The notes under the pieces: generated by a model
What the model saw: the letters and a program-made list of their open reading frames with translations, nothing else
What the model was told of the DNA's origin: nothing
Database searches by the model: none
Program-made: the position numbers and the translations under genes
Assembly: GCA_928212115.1 (NCBI GenBank)
Contig: CAKMRJ010005634.1
Coordinates: 253,819,206-253,883,205 of the forward strand
DNA: 64,000 bases
Direction: 5' to 3'
DNA from: Lactuca virosa
Taxonomy: Eukaryota; Streptophyta; Magnoliopsida; Asterales; Asteraceae
Part shown: positions 32,985 to 43,857 of the stretch, piece after piece
How the letters are laid out: every line of letters starts with the position of its first letter
Numbering within the stretch: position 1 is the stretch's first letter

Positions 32985-35883
32985 TGTGACAACCCGAAAT
33001 TTTCATTTCTATAATCTCTACAGTCAAATACTTCAAATAATAGTCAAAAACATTTCAGTACATTTTTTAGCCGGATTTAAGTCTGTTTGGGTGTTTTATT
33101 TTATTTTCGTCAAACGATTAAATAAAAGGAAGTGTCGTTATGAGTGATGTGTAACAAACAAAACAAACAACACCTTAGCAAGGTGTTTACGGCCAAACAA
33201 GAGGAGTTTGGGCTGTAAACACCATTTTTCCAAGAACTCATGCATATAGCATGAGTTTACCCACTATTCCCTCACTTTACACTTTCCACCTCAAGAACAC
33301 CAACTTTTTCTCTCAAGTATCATAAGTTCATTTCTTCAAATCCGCCAAAATGTAAGTGTTTCCTTCCTAGATTCGTTCATACAACACTTAATCTAGTGTT
33401 TATTCATCATTTCATCCATGGATTCTTGATTTTTACTTACATCTTCAAGTGTTCTTCAAAACACCAAGAACACCAAGAACACACACTAGTGTTCTTGGGT
33501 CCTAAACACTCTTACAAGCTTCCTATAAGTAAGTACACTCTTCCTAACTAGTTACTTGCTTAGTATACATGATAAATCATGGAAGAACACCAAGAAATCC
33601 TCAAGAACACTTTTGTTTACGGTCAAGGGAGATCCTTGAACCGTAAACACCACCAAGTGGTGTTTAGATGCCCCTAACACCTTCTATAGCTTGGATAAAA
33701 GACTAGAACCTTGCATGCATGAACTACAAACACCAAAACACGAAATGGTTGGAGTAACCATGAGTTTACGGCCGTAAACTCATGGGTTTACGACCGTAAA
33801 CCCAAGTGTTTATGATCGTAAACTCCCAAGGGGTGGTCCAAGGACTGTAAACTCCAATGGTGGGTCCTTTTGAGCCCTAGACCCTTCCTAAGCCTTTGAT
33901 GCAAACCTAGAACACTTCCTTGTGAGACATGAGACCTTAAAACACACAAATGCACCATTACCATGAGTTTACAGCCATAAACTCATGGGGGAAATGGTCC
34001 AGAAACCATAAACACATATAAGGGCTACCAAATGAGGAGTAAACTCCAAAGTGAGGCCATACTCTCCTTAGATGCAACCCTTAGTACTCCTAGCACTTGA
34101 AGCAAAGTGTTTTCATGTATTAGAGTGTCTTTACTTGATTAACTAGTTGTTAAATGACTATTTAGATACATTTATGTGTCACTACATGTTACATAGGATC
34201 CGTGTGTGTGTTCAAGTCCTCACTTGACACCTAGCATCCTACCCGACACAACCATCCAAACCACTCACTGCAGGTGAGTTCATACCCCTAAATCAACCTT
34301 TTTAAGGGATTTTAAATGCTTTTATGGGGGGGGGGAATACAAGTTGAACTGTTGTAGTTATTGTATCAATCACATGTGATTAATAACTAGAACAGACTAC
34401 AAGATTTGTTGCTACTTTCAAAATGCTAACAAACTTTGTGTTTTGAAATGTTTCAAACCTTTTATTAAACTCTTTTAATGCTAAAAATGGTTTTCTACTC
34501 TTTTAAACTTGCATTGTTTTCAAAACCATATCTACACCAATATATTTACATAAGTAAGACTTGAAGGACTTAGGACTGATAGCTCACCTTATTTCCTGTT
34601 CCTTGTTTGGTTGTGGACTTAGGGTATTCTGTTATTTGTCCGAGTGTCGTTGAATTCTTAGTTATATATCATATATATTTGTGTTGGATATAAAAGTCTT
34701 CACTTCAGTTCAGTACCTTTGTGTAACAAGGGCATGCAACCAACATTACTACTTAACTATAATAGGTATAGTTAAGGGTTACTACTCATTACTACTATTA
34801 CAAAGACACCTACCAGAGTCAGTACAGTTATGAGTCAATACATGTTATACAAAGAGAATACTATACACTATACAAAGAGAATACTATATACTACACAGGA
34901 GAACACCCTATACATTATACCAGAAAATACATTATACAATATACAAGAGAATATACTATAAAACAGAATGTGACATACTCCTTCTCAATACGACAATTTA
35001 TTGTGCTATCACTTTGTAACCAGAGTCTCCTGTAGGGAGAGCGGGCATTGTGTGTATAGATCTATACGGGACAGACACTCCCACATCCCGACTGCTAGCT
35101 ACAATCCCAGCCGAAAGGCCAAGGGGTGACAAAATGTCACATCACTACATATGACTCGGAGGGTCATCAGTTATTCAATCGTCAATCAGCATGGTTACAT
35201 ACGAGTTCACATTCAAACCTTTAATTAACACATTAAGAATTAAAGGCAAAACAAGCTCCCGGAGGTGTATTGTACATTTAATACCACCTGGAGTTTGCAT
35301 TTTCATTACATTTAGCCGGCAGGGACACTGCTGGGGTAAAATATTATTTTCCCATTACTTCACATTAATGAAGTCAAAAACTATATTTTCATACTGATAG
35401 TTTCACTGGGAAAATCTTTACATTTATGAAAGGACAATTATACAAACAATTGAGTCTTGGTAGAAGGCTACTTTCTACTGGAGAACATAGAGTTTTCTAC
35501 GGAGTATACTATTTTCAAACACTGAAATCAGCTATTATACTACATTGTTGTAAACATTTTTAGACAATCAATGACACTAAATACTTATGAACTCACCAGC
35601 TTTATGCTGGTAAACTCTTTCAAAATAACTTGTATTCTCAGGTCAGCAATAGACAGGTACAGATGCAGCTTTTGAGAAGATGGAGCACATATAAGACTCA
35701 TCTTTTATTTTGATTATACTTTTGGTGTCTTACAAACTGTACAGAACACACTTATATTACAATTATTACATTAATGCAATGGATGTTGTTGGTTGTCTTT
35801 ACTATTATGATTTGTTATGATACTGTACATGACGTCCTCCACCCCAGAACGTATTCTGCCGTTCTTGGTTTTGGGGTGTGACA
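32985..35883 (+). repeat. Gypsy F 5' LTR
   Basis: TGTGACAACCCG...GGGGTGTGACA, 2,899 bp. U3 (33190-34020) is full of GTTTACGGCCGTAAAC-like palindromes. It includes about 70 bp after 33040 that the 3' LTR lacks, and a run of about 10 G at 34326. No coding sequence. Confidence 0.93.
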
Positions 35884-35886
35884 GAT

Positions 35887-35898
35887 TGGTATCAGAGC
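35887..35898 (+). other. Primer-binding site of Gypsy F
   Basis: TGGTATCAGAGC, an exact complement of the initiator Met-tRNA 3' end, three bases after the LTR. Confidence 0.93.
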
Positions 35899-37005
35899 AC
35901 TGTTTATAGTGAATCAAGTATATCAACCCATAAAAGATATACGAACTATAAACACATCGGGATTAAAACACTCTGACCAAGAATATATACTTTTAAATAA
36001 TAAGAATATTTAACTAAGTATATATATACATCTATTCGTACAAGAGTCAGTATCATACTAGAACAGAACACAAGTATTAAGATTGTTGAACATCACAATT
36101 AGGCTTAGAGACATATAGTCAAATCTGGGAGGATGTAGCCTGATCAACTACATTTTCCTAGGAGTGACTAGTATGTGCCTAAGAATGGTTGTGGTGTTGC
36201 AACAAGTCTAAAAACTTACCAACACTACTACAAGAACATTAGAACAAGAATGCTATAGGAGTATTCTGCATTTCTGTAAATTTACATATGTGAGAACTAA
36301 AAAGGTCGTTACTAGTAGAGCAATAGTTGCTAAGTGGATACGATGCGGTTACATGCGACTAAGACGCTATAGACTTAGAATCTATGATCTTTGCTTTACT
36401 TCCCGTTCCTTGTTTGGTTGTGGATTTAGAGTTAGGGTCACTTATTCGAAGGTCTATCTTGTCCTGGTTACATGTAATTGGTATGCACTATGCAAGTATT
36501 GAAGTAACTGGTAAAGATCATCTTATAAGTATCTTAGGGCAGTACGTTTATTAACTATTCTATCTCCATTCTCGCATAGATACCATGGCCGACTTAAGGG
36601 TTAACCCAAAAGCTGCTCGTTTCCAGTAGAAGATTATATGCTCATCCTCTCTCCTTTCTTAAAAGAATAGCCTTCCTCTTTAGTACCTCTGTTTCACTTG
36701 TCAGTAAACATTCCTAATCTTGAAAGTACTCTGACTAGACTTCTAAACTGCCAACATTCTCCTTATGGTTTGATGTAAGACCTACTGTTGGGTCAATCTT
36801 CCCAAACTCATTTTACGTCAGTAATACCAGTAATATTGGCAGTTGTCTACTCTATGGGGAAAATATATACTTTTATGTTTCCCTACTCTATTGATATGTC
36901 ACTACCTAATAGTTGGATTATGGCTAATTAGTCCATGAAACACTCTCATCATGCTTGCAATTGTTTCTCACTGTTGTCCTCATCTTTATAAACTTTCAGT
37001 AAAGG
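35899..37005 (+). other. Gypsy F leader, non-coding
   Basis: 1.1 kb between primer site and gag. The only reading frames are short and have no family resemblance. It may hold the RNA packaging signal, but I see no recognisable structure by eye. Confidence 0.6.
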
Positions 37006-38170
37006 ATGCCGCCCCGAAAGCGTCCGACCAGAAACACGCCTGCTAATCAAACTCCACCACCACCACCTCCTCCGCAGTTCGATGCGGTGATGTTTCAAAC
37101 AGCTGTGACCGCAAGTGTGACCGCAATTCTGGCTCAAATAAACTCTGGTGGTGCAAGTGGAGCTAGAACAGGCACCAACTCTAGCCATGGTGAAATCCAC
37201 TCTCATACACGGGAGTGTTCTTATAAGGATTCCATGAGCTGCAAACCCACCTACTTCAACGGAACTGGAGGGATCATTGCACTATCCCAATGGATCGAAA
37301 GGACTGAAGCCATCTTCGAGATGTGCTCATGTCCTGAAGGAAGCAAGATAAAATTTGCTGCTTGCACCTTCACCCAAAGGGCCCTGACATGGTGGAATGG
37401 CCATGTCAAATCACTCTCCTTGGTAACAGCCAATGCCATGGGCTGGGACACACTGAAGGACCTTCTGACGAGGGAGTACTCCCCGAGAGGCGAAATTTAG
37501 AAACTCGAGGAGGAACTCTGGAACCTCAAAATGCAGGGTTCCGACATAGTGGCTTATATAGCCAGGTTCTGCAATTTGGTGGCTCTATGTCCTAACATGG
37601 TGCCCACCGAAAGCAAGAAAATTGAACGCTACATCTGGGGTCTAGTACCCCCATATCGAGGGAACGTTCTAGCATCACACCCTGCGACCTTTGATAGTGC
37701 CAAGGAATTGGCCAAAGGCTGATTGAGCGTGAAGTTCCCTCTACTCCATCAACAACTACAACCTCTACCACAACACCAACCCACACAACCGACAACAAAA
37801 GGAAGCGTGGGGATCGAAGGAAGGGCAAATCACATCAATCCTCTTCCAAAAATCAACAGACAGTGGCTGGCCATGCTGCCACTGCTCCTGCGGCCCCTGT
37901 ACCATCCAAAACCTATGCAGGGAATCTACCCAAGTGCACCAAGTTCAATTTCCATCATAACGGCCCCTGCCGTGAAATGCACTACACTAACTGCTACCGG
38001 AAGGGCCATACCGCCCGGTTTTGCAGAACACCACCCAAACCCATTCCCAGGTCCCCAGTACAGGAGTAAGTCAGGCCTGGTATGGCTGTGGCGAGGTAGG
38101 GCATTTCAAAAGAAACTGTCCGAAGGCTGGGAACGCGGGAGGAGCAGGAAGGCTATTCGCTGTTGGCCAC
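37006..38170 (+). pseudogene. Gypsy F gag
   Basis: Starts MPPRKRPTRN with a Pro run. The capsid-like retrotransposon gag domain covers about residues 75-230 (TYFNGTGG, ALTWWNGHVKS, CNLVALCPNMV). There is an in-frame TAG at 37498 and a 1-bp frameshift near 37714 (AKG-stop instead of a continuing LIERE). A Cys/His region follows (CTKFNFHHNGPCREMHYTNC, about 37935-38000). After a second frameshift comes a zinc knuckle, YGCGEVGHFKRNC, whose first Cys is Trp (38075-38120). Gag and pol would normally be read as one protein in this clade. Confidence 0.88.
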
Positions 38171-40678
38171 AATGAAGCCGTGGCAGACCCGATAGTAGTC
38201 ACGGGTACGTTGCTTCTCGATAACTCTTATGCTTGTATCCTATTCGATAGTGGAGCAGAAAGAAGTTTCGTAAACAAGAACTTTAAACACTTACTTAAAC
38301 AATCACCGCAACCACTAAAAGAAACCTTCGTCGTAGAAATGGCTAACGGAAAGACAGAGAGTTCTAACGAGATCTACATAGGTTGTACCCTCACGCTAGA
38401 TAATCATTCATTCCCAATCGACCTCATACCGGTAGCAATCAAGAGCTTCGATGTCATCATAGGCATGGACTGGTTGAGTCTCCATCGTACCGATATTTTG
38501 TGTTTCGACAAAGCCATCCGTTTAAACCAACAAAATAACGAAACCTTATTGATCTACGGAGACAAACCCAGTACGAGTCTTCGTATCATCTCAAGTATTC
38601 AAGCCCAGAAGTACTTGCGTAAGGAATATCGTGCATTCCTTGCACACGTCGTCGATACGAGCCAGAAAACAAAAGATCTAAAAGACTTCCCCGTAGTGCA
38701 CGACTTCCCCGACGTCTTTCCGAAAGAACTATCGGGTTTACCTCCCCAACGTCAAGTCGAATTCAGGATCGACTTAATCCCAGGAGCTACCCCCATAGCC
38801 AAATCGCCCTATCGCCTAGCGCCTGCTGAGATGCAAGAACTGTCCGGTCAACCTAACGAACTGCTCGGCAAGGGCTTTATAAGACCAAGCTTCTCACCCT
38901 GGGGAGCACCGGTTTTGTTTGTGAAGAAGAAAGACGGATCGTTCCGTATGTGCATCGATTACAGGGAACTCAACAAGCTTACAGTAAAAAATCGTTACCC
39001 TCTTCCGCGCATAGACGATTTATTCGACCAACTGCAAGGGGCAAGTTACTTTTCCAAGATTGATCTGAGGTCCGGGTATCACCAGTTACGAGTGCTTGAG
39101 GAGGATGTTCCGAAAACAACCTTCCAAACTCGTTACGGACACTACGAGTTCGTAGTGATGCCGTTCGGACTAACTAATGTGCCCGCAGTATTCATGGACT
39201 TAATGAATAGGGTATGTCGTCCTTACTTGGATCAGTTCGTCATCGTCTTCATTGATGACATACCTATCTACTCTCGAAGTAAGGAGGAACATAGCAATCA
39301 TCTATGACAAGTCCTGGAAACCCTACGATTAGAGAAGCTATACGCGAAGTTCTCTAAGTGCGAATTTTGGATCCGAAGAGTCGAATTCTTAGGACACGTG
39401 GTTAGCGAAGAAGGAATCCATGTGGACCCATCCAAGATTAAAGCTATTGAGAACTGGTCAGCATCGAAGACGCCTACGGAAATTCGTCAATTTCTAGGCC
39501 TCGCTGGCTACTACCGAAGATTCATACAGAATTTCTCTCGAATCGCAAAACCCCTTACGACATTGACCCAGAAAGGTGTGGCCTTTGACTGGGAAGAGAA
39601 ACAAGAGAAGGCATTCCAAACCATGAAACGAGCCTTATGCACCGCACCGATACTATCCCTCCCCGAAGGGATAGACGACTTCGTGGTATACTGCGATGCA
39701 TCCAATCAGGGGCTCGGTTGTGTTCTAATGCAACGAGGTAAGGTCATCGCCTACGCCTCAAGACAGCTGAAGACACACGAGGTCAACTACACCACACACG
39801 ACCTCAAATTAGGAGCGGTAGTGTTCGCCCTAAAGATCTGGAGACACTACCTGTATGGTACGAAGAGCACTATCTATACCGACCACAAAAGCCTCCAACA
39901 CATATTCAACCAGAAAGAGCTCAACATGAGACAATGACGGTGGGTCGAGCTACTCAATGACTATGAATGCGAAACTCGTTATCATCCAGGTAAAGCCAAC
40001 GTAGTAGCAGACGCCCTAAGTCGGAAGGAATATTCTGGTCGAAGAGTCAAGTCATTAACTATAACCATCCATTCGCATCTACCCGCACAAATTAAGGAGG
40101 CTCAGCTCGAATCCTTGAAACCTGAAAATGTAGCGGGAGAATCCCTGCGAGGAATGGATAAGAATCTAGAAGTTAAGGGTGGCGGAGCCTTATATCTCAT
40201 GGACCGGATCTGGACACCGAAACACGGTGGCTTCATAGACTTGGTCATGAAGGACGCGCACAACACTCGATATTCCGTCCACCCAGGTTCAGATAAGATG
40301 TATCTGGATCTTAAAAAGTCATACTGGTGGCCTAACATGAAAGCAGAGATTTCTACCTTCGTGAGTAAATGCCTTACTTGCGCCAAGCTCAAGGTCGAAT
40401 ACCAGAAACCATCAGGTCTACTCCAGCAACCGGAGATACCTGACTGGAAGTGGGAGCGGATCACTATGGATTTCATAACCAAGCTACCCAAGCCAACGGG
40501 TGGACTTGATACCATACGGGTCATAGTCGACAGATTGACCAAGTCCGCACACTTCCGGCCCATCAAAGAAACAGACAAGATGGAGAAACTCACTAGAACC
40601 TACATTAGGGAGATCGTACGACTGCATGGTGTTCCTATATCTATTATCTCCGATAGAGATAGTAGATTCACTTCGAGG

Positions 40679-40683
40679 TTCTG
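40679..40683. repeat. Target-site duplication TTCTG of solo LTR G
   Basis: TTCTG before 40684 and at 42932-42936. Removing the LTR restores integrase codons RFWQ. Confidence 0.93.
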
Positions 40684-42931
40684 TGTCACACCTCGAAACC
40701 AGCGGCGGAAATGTTCCGGGGCGGAGTGACGTCATGCGTAGTATCACAACAGTTGTATAGCAAGCATAGTAAACACAACCATCACATTATCATATGAATA
40801 TTTACATTGTTCAAAAACTTGGTTTATACATATCTGTATATAGCAAAAGTAAAGACGTAACTCCAAAATGCTCCGTCTTCTCCAAAAGTTGACTGAAATA
40901 CCTGTCTATGGTTGCCCTGAGAATACAAGCAGTTTTTAAAAAATATCAGCGTAAAGCTGGTGAGTTCATAAGCGGTTGATTCTGGTGAAAGAAGATTCCT
41001 TTGGTTTTATGAAAAGTTGTTTCCCAATAAAATCCCATATTTTCTTATGAAAGAAGTTTGGTTATCCATTTGTTAAACAGCCTGTTTATGAAAAGTTAAG
41101 TTATCCCAGGAAAACCCTATGTTTTCCTTAAAACTTGATGGTTGGTTATCGATTCCGAAATGAAGTGTACAAGTATCTACCATACTTGTATCGTTAGGTA
41201 TAGTTTCCCTGAAAAACTCTGTTACTCCCAGTGAGATGTATTAGCTTTACTATGTACGTAAAACTAATAAGTAGTGAACTATTTTCTAAGGGTACAACTG
41301 ATACCCTCTAGTAATCAAAACGGTTATTATTACTTTGAGGTTAGTTCACTAGGTTCATTATTACCAAAAGTAAATCTCCATTATCTAAGTTGTGAGTTCT
41401 ATAACCATAAAATAAACTGGATATGGCACGTAACGGTGGCCAGTATCATTTATGACATTGTCACCCGTAGACCTGACGGTCCCACTGTAGCTAGCAGCAA
41501 GGTGCGGGGTAGTCAGTCCCGTATAGATCTATACACAATAGTCACGTTCTCCCTCCAGGAGATTCTGGTTACAGGGATAGTCCTACACTCGCGTATTTCA
41601 GTGGAGTGTTACCAAGGACGTGTCTCCAATCTTAAGATAACACATTTACAAGTAATAATATGGAAAATCTTTTTTATGGTTGGCATGAATCCTTTGTAAA
41701 ATATAACATTTTATGATAAGATTCACGAGTTTCCCTGCTTTAGTTTTGAAAAACTGTTTCTACGAGTGGATTTCTTAATCAGTTGGTAAAATGGTTTTCT
41801 GTGTTAAAAGCATGCTGAACATGTAAGTATTTCATACGAAACAATAGGTTTTGAGTACAAGTTTCCTTGCACTTTTGCTTGTATTCCCCCCTGAAAACAT
41901 GAAAAACTTGATAAAAGGTGTAGGGGTATGAACTCACAGTTTATCGTAGGATCCGAAAGCACGATTGGTTACGAGTGTTGAGTGTCAACCGATGTGTCGT
42001 ACGCAAGTGGATCCTATTAACCTGTGATAACACATATATGATTACATTTAGGGTATATAGCCACTATTAGACACATGGACACATCTTAGGGACGTGAAAA
42101 CGCTTAGGATTAGGTGTTACAAACACCTATTGAAGTCCCAAATGAGAGTAGGGCTTTAGATTTGAGTGTAAGGCCACCAAACTCGATTTTTATGCGTGTG
42201 CGGCCAGGTGTGCGGCCAGGGTATATGGCCAGGCTGTGTGTGCGGTTGCACACAGGAGTGTGCGGCCGTACAGACGGTGTGTGCGGCCGTAGACAGGAGT
42301 GTGCGGCCGTACACTCCTCATTTGTGTCCGAAACGTCGATTTTAAGGTGTTTTTGAGGTGTTCTTGTGCTTATACCAAGTCCTATTTGTAGATGGGGGGC
42401 CAAAACTCTTCACTTTGGAGAGTTTGGTGTGTGTACGGCCACCTTATGAAGGTGTGCAGCCGTACACCTTCAAAGGATGAAGAACACGAAGAACACTATG
42501 AGTTTCAGGCTTAGATTCAGGTGTCTTACCACTATAACAAGCTGAATGATGAAGTGGTTCACGTTTTTGAGGCCTTTTGAGTGTTCTTGGATGAAGTTTT
42601 TAAAAGAGAAAGTAGTGAGAGAAAGTAGAGTGCAGCCAAAAGGAAATGAATGAGTGAAGGGGTCCCCTTATATATACATAAGGGTGTGTGCGGTTGGAGA
42701 GTGGGTGTGCGGCCGCACACCCATGTGTGCGGCCGTACACACCTCTTAGAAGGGTGTATGGCCCGGTTTTGCTTCTAAACGACGTGTTTACTCATTTCTA
42801 CTCTCATTCCCAACTGTACTCAAGCTTAGAACACTTTAACGGACCCTTAAATAGCGTAAAATGGTGATAGAATCGAATTTAATATGGATGTAAAGATCAT
42901 TTGTACAGGATAAAAGTTCCGGGTTGTCAAA
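40684..42931 (-). mobile_element. Solo LTR G of a Tekay-type Gypsy
   Basis: TGTCACACCTCG...GGTTGTCAAA, 2,248 bp, minus orientation, with no internal region. It resembles the Gypsy D 3' LTR in length and blocks (GTAGTATCACAACA, GGTGAGTTCATAAG, ATAGATCTATACACAATAG). This is the product expected when two LTRs of one element recombine and remove the interior. U3 (about 42190-42330 and 42690-42760) repeats GTGTGCGGCCGTACAC-like words. No coding sequence. Confidence 0.92.
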
Positions 42932-43844
42932 TTCTGGCAGTCATTACAAAGCTCCTTAGGAACGAGGCTGGAGATGAGTACAGCCTACCATCCACAGACC
43001 GACGGACAAAGTGAGAGAACTATCCAAACACTGGAAGATATGATGCGAGCCTGTGTGATCGACTTTGGTAAGGCGTGGGATACCCACTTACCCCTTGTCG
43101 AGTTTTCCTACAACAACAGTTATCACACGAGCATTAAGGATGCTCCATTCGAAGCCCTCTACGGCCGAAAGTGCAGATCCCCTCTGTGCTGGGCTGAGGT
43201 GGGTGACACTCAGTTAGCTAAAGGACGAGTTCCTGACAGCACTCTCACGGGTCCGGAGATCATTCGAGAAACGACAGAGAAGATCGTTCAGATTCGTGAA
43301 CGATTGAAAGCCTCTAGAGACCGACAGAAAAGCTACACAGACAAACGAAGGAAACCTTTGGAGTTCCAGGTGGGAGACAGAGTCCTTTTGAAAGTCTCAC
43401 CCTGGAAAGGCTTGATACGCTTCGGAAAGCGTGGAAAGATAAATCCAAGATACATAGGGCCTTTCGAGATTCTCGCTAGAATCGGCCCCGTAGCTTACAA
43501 ACTCGACTTACCCCGCGAGCTTAGTAACGTGCATCCTACCTTCCACATCTAGAACTTGAAAAAGTGCCTATCCGACGAGACTCTTGTAATCACACTCGAC
43601 GAGATCGAGATCAACGAGAGCCTCAACTTCGTGGAAGAACCTGTAGAGATTATGGACCGAGAGGTCAAGCGAACGAAACAAAGCCGTATCCAAATAGTGA
43701 AGGTTCGCTGGAGCGCCAAGCGAGGACCTGAATTCACTTGGGAGCGCGAGGATCAAATGAAACTTAAATATCCTCATCTCTTTGCGTAGTTATGTTGTAA
43801 TAACTTAGTTGCTTGAACTCTAATTTCGGGACGAAATTCCCTCT

Positions 43845-43857
43845 AACGGTGGGATGA
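43845..43857 (+). other. Polypurine tract of Gypsy F
   Basis: AACGGTGGGATGA directly before the 3' LTR, preceded by GGGACGAAATTCC. Confidence 0.75.

Larger units (their letters stand above)
38120..43789 (+). pseudogene. Gypsy F pol (protease, RT, RNase H, integrase, chromodomain), split by solo LTR G
   Basis: One frame. Protease FDSGAERSF (about 38248). RT SPYRLAPAEMQEL, KKKDGSFRMCIDYREL and the catalytic box VFIDDIPIYS (39247-39276; Pro where Leu is usual). RNase H YCDASNQGLGCVL and TDHKSLQHIF. Integrase zinc region from HPGSDKMYLDLKK to CLTCAKLK (40270-40395). Core SDRDSRFTSRF|WQ, where solo LTR G (40684-42931) is inserted, continuing as MSTAYHPQTDGQSERT. C-terminal chromodomain (VEIMDREVK, KVRWSAKRGPEFTWE, YPHLF). 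Stops at 39305 and 39935 look like CGA to TGA; another is at 43550. Confidence 0.92.

Noticed and set aside
35886..35900. tRNA-like match at the LTR ends
   Set aside because: The 12-bp match to initiator Met-tRNA is a primer-binding site; no cloverleaf follows.
37006..38175. Several overlapping plus and minus ORFs in Gypsy F gag
   Set aside because: They are shadows or frameshift pieces of a single gag. Only the capsid and zinc-knuckle frames match the family.
41274..41699. 141-codon ORF in solo LTR G
   Set aside because: Lies inside an LTR on the opposite strand. The related LTRs do not keep it open.
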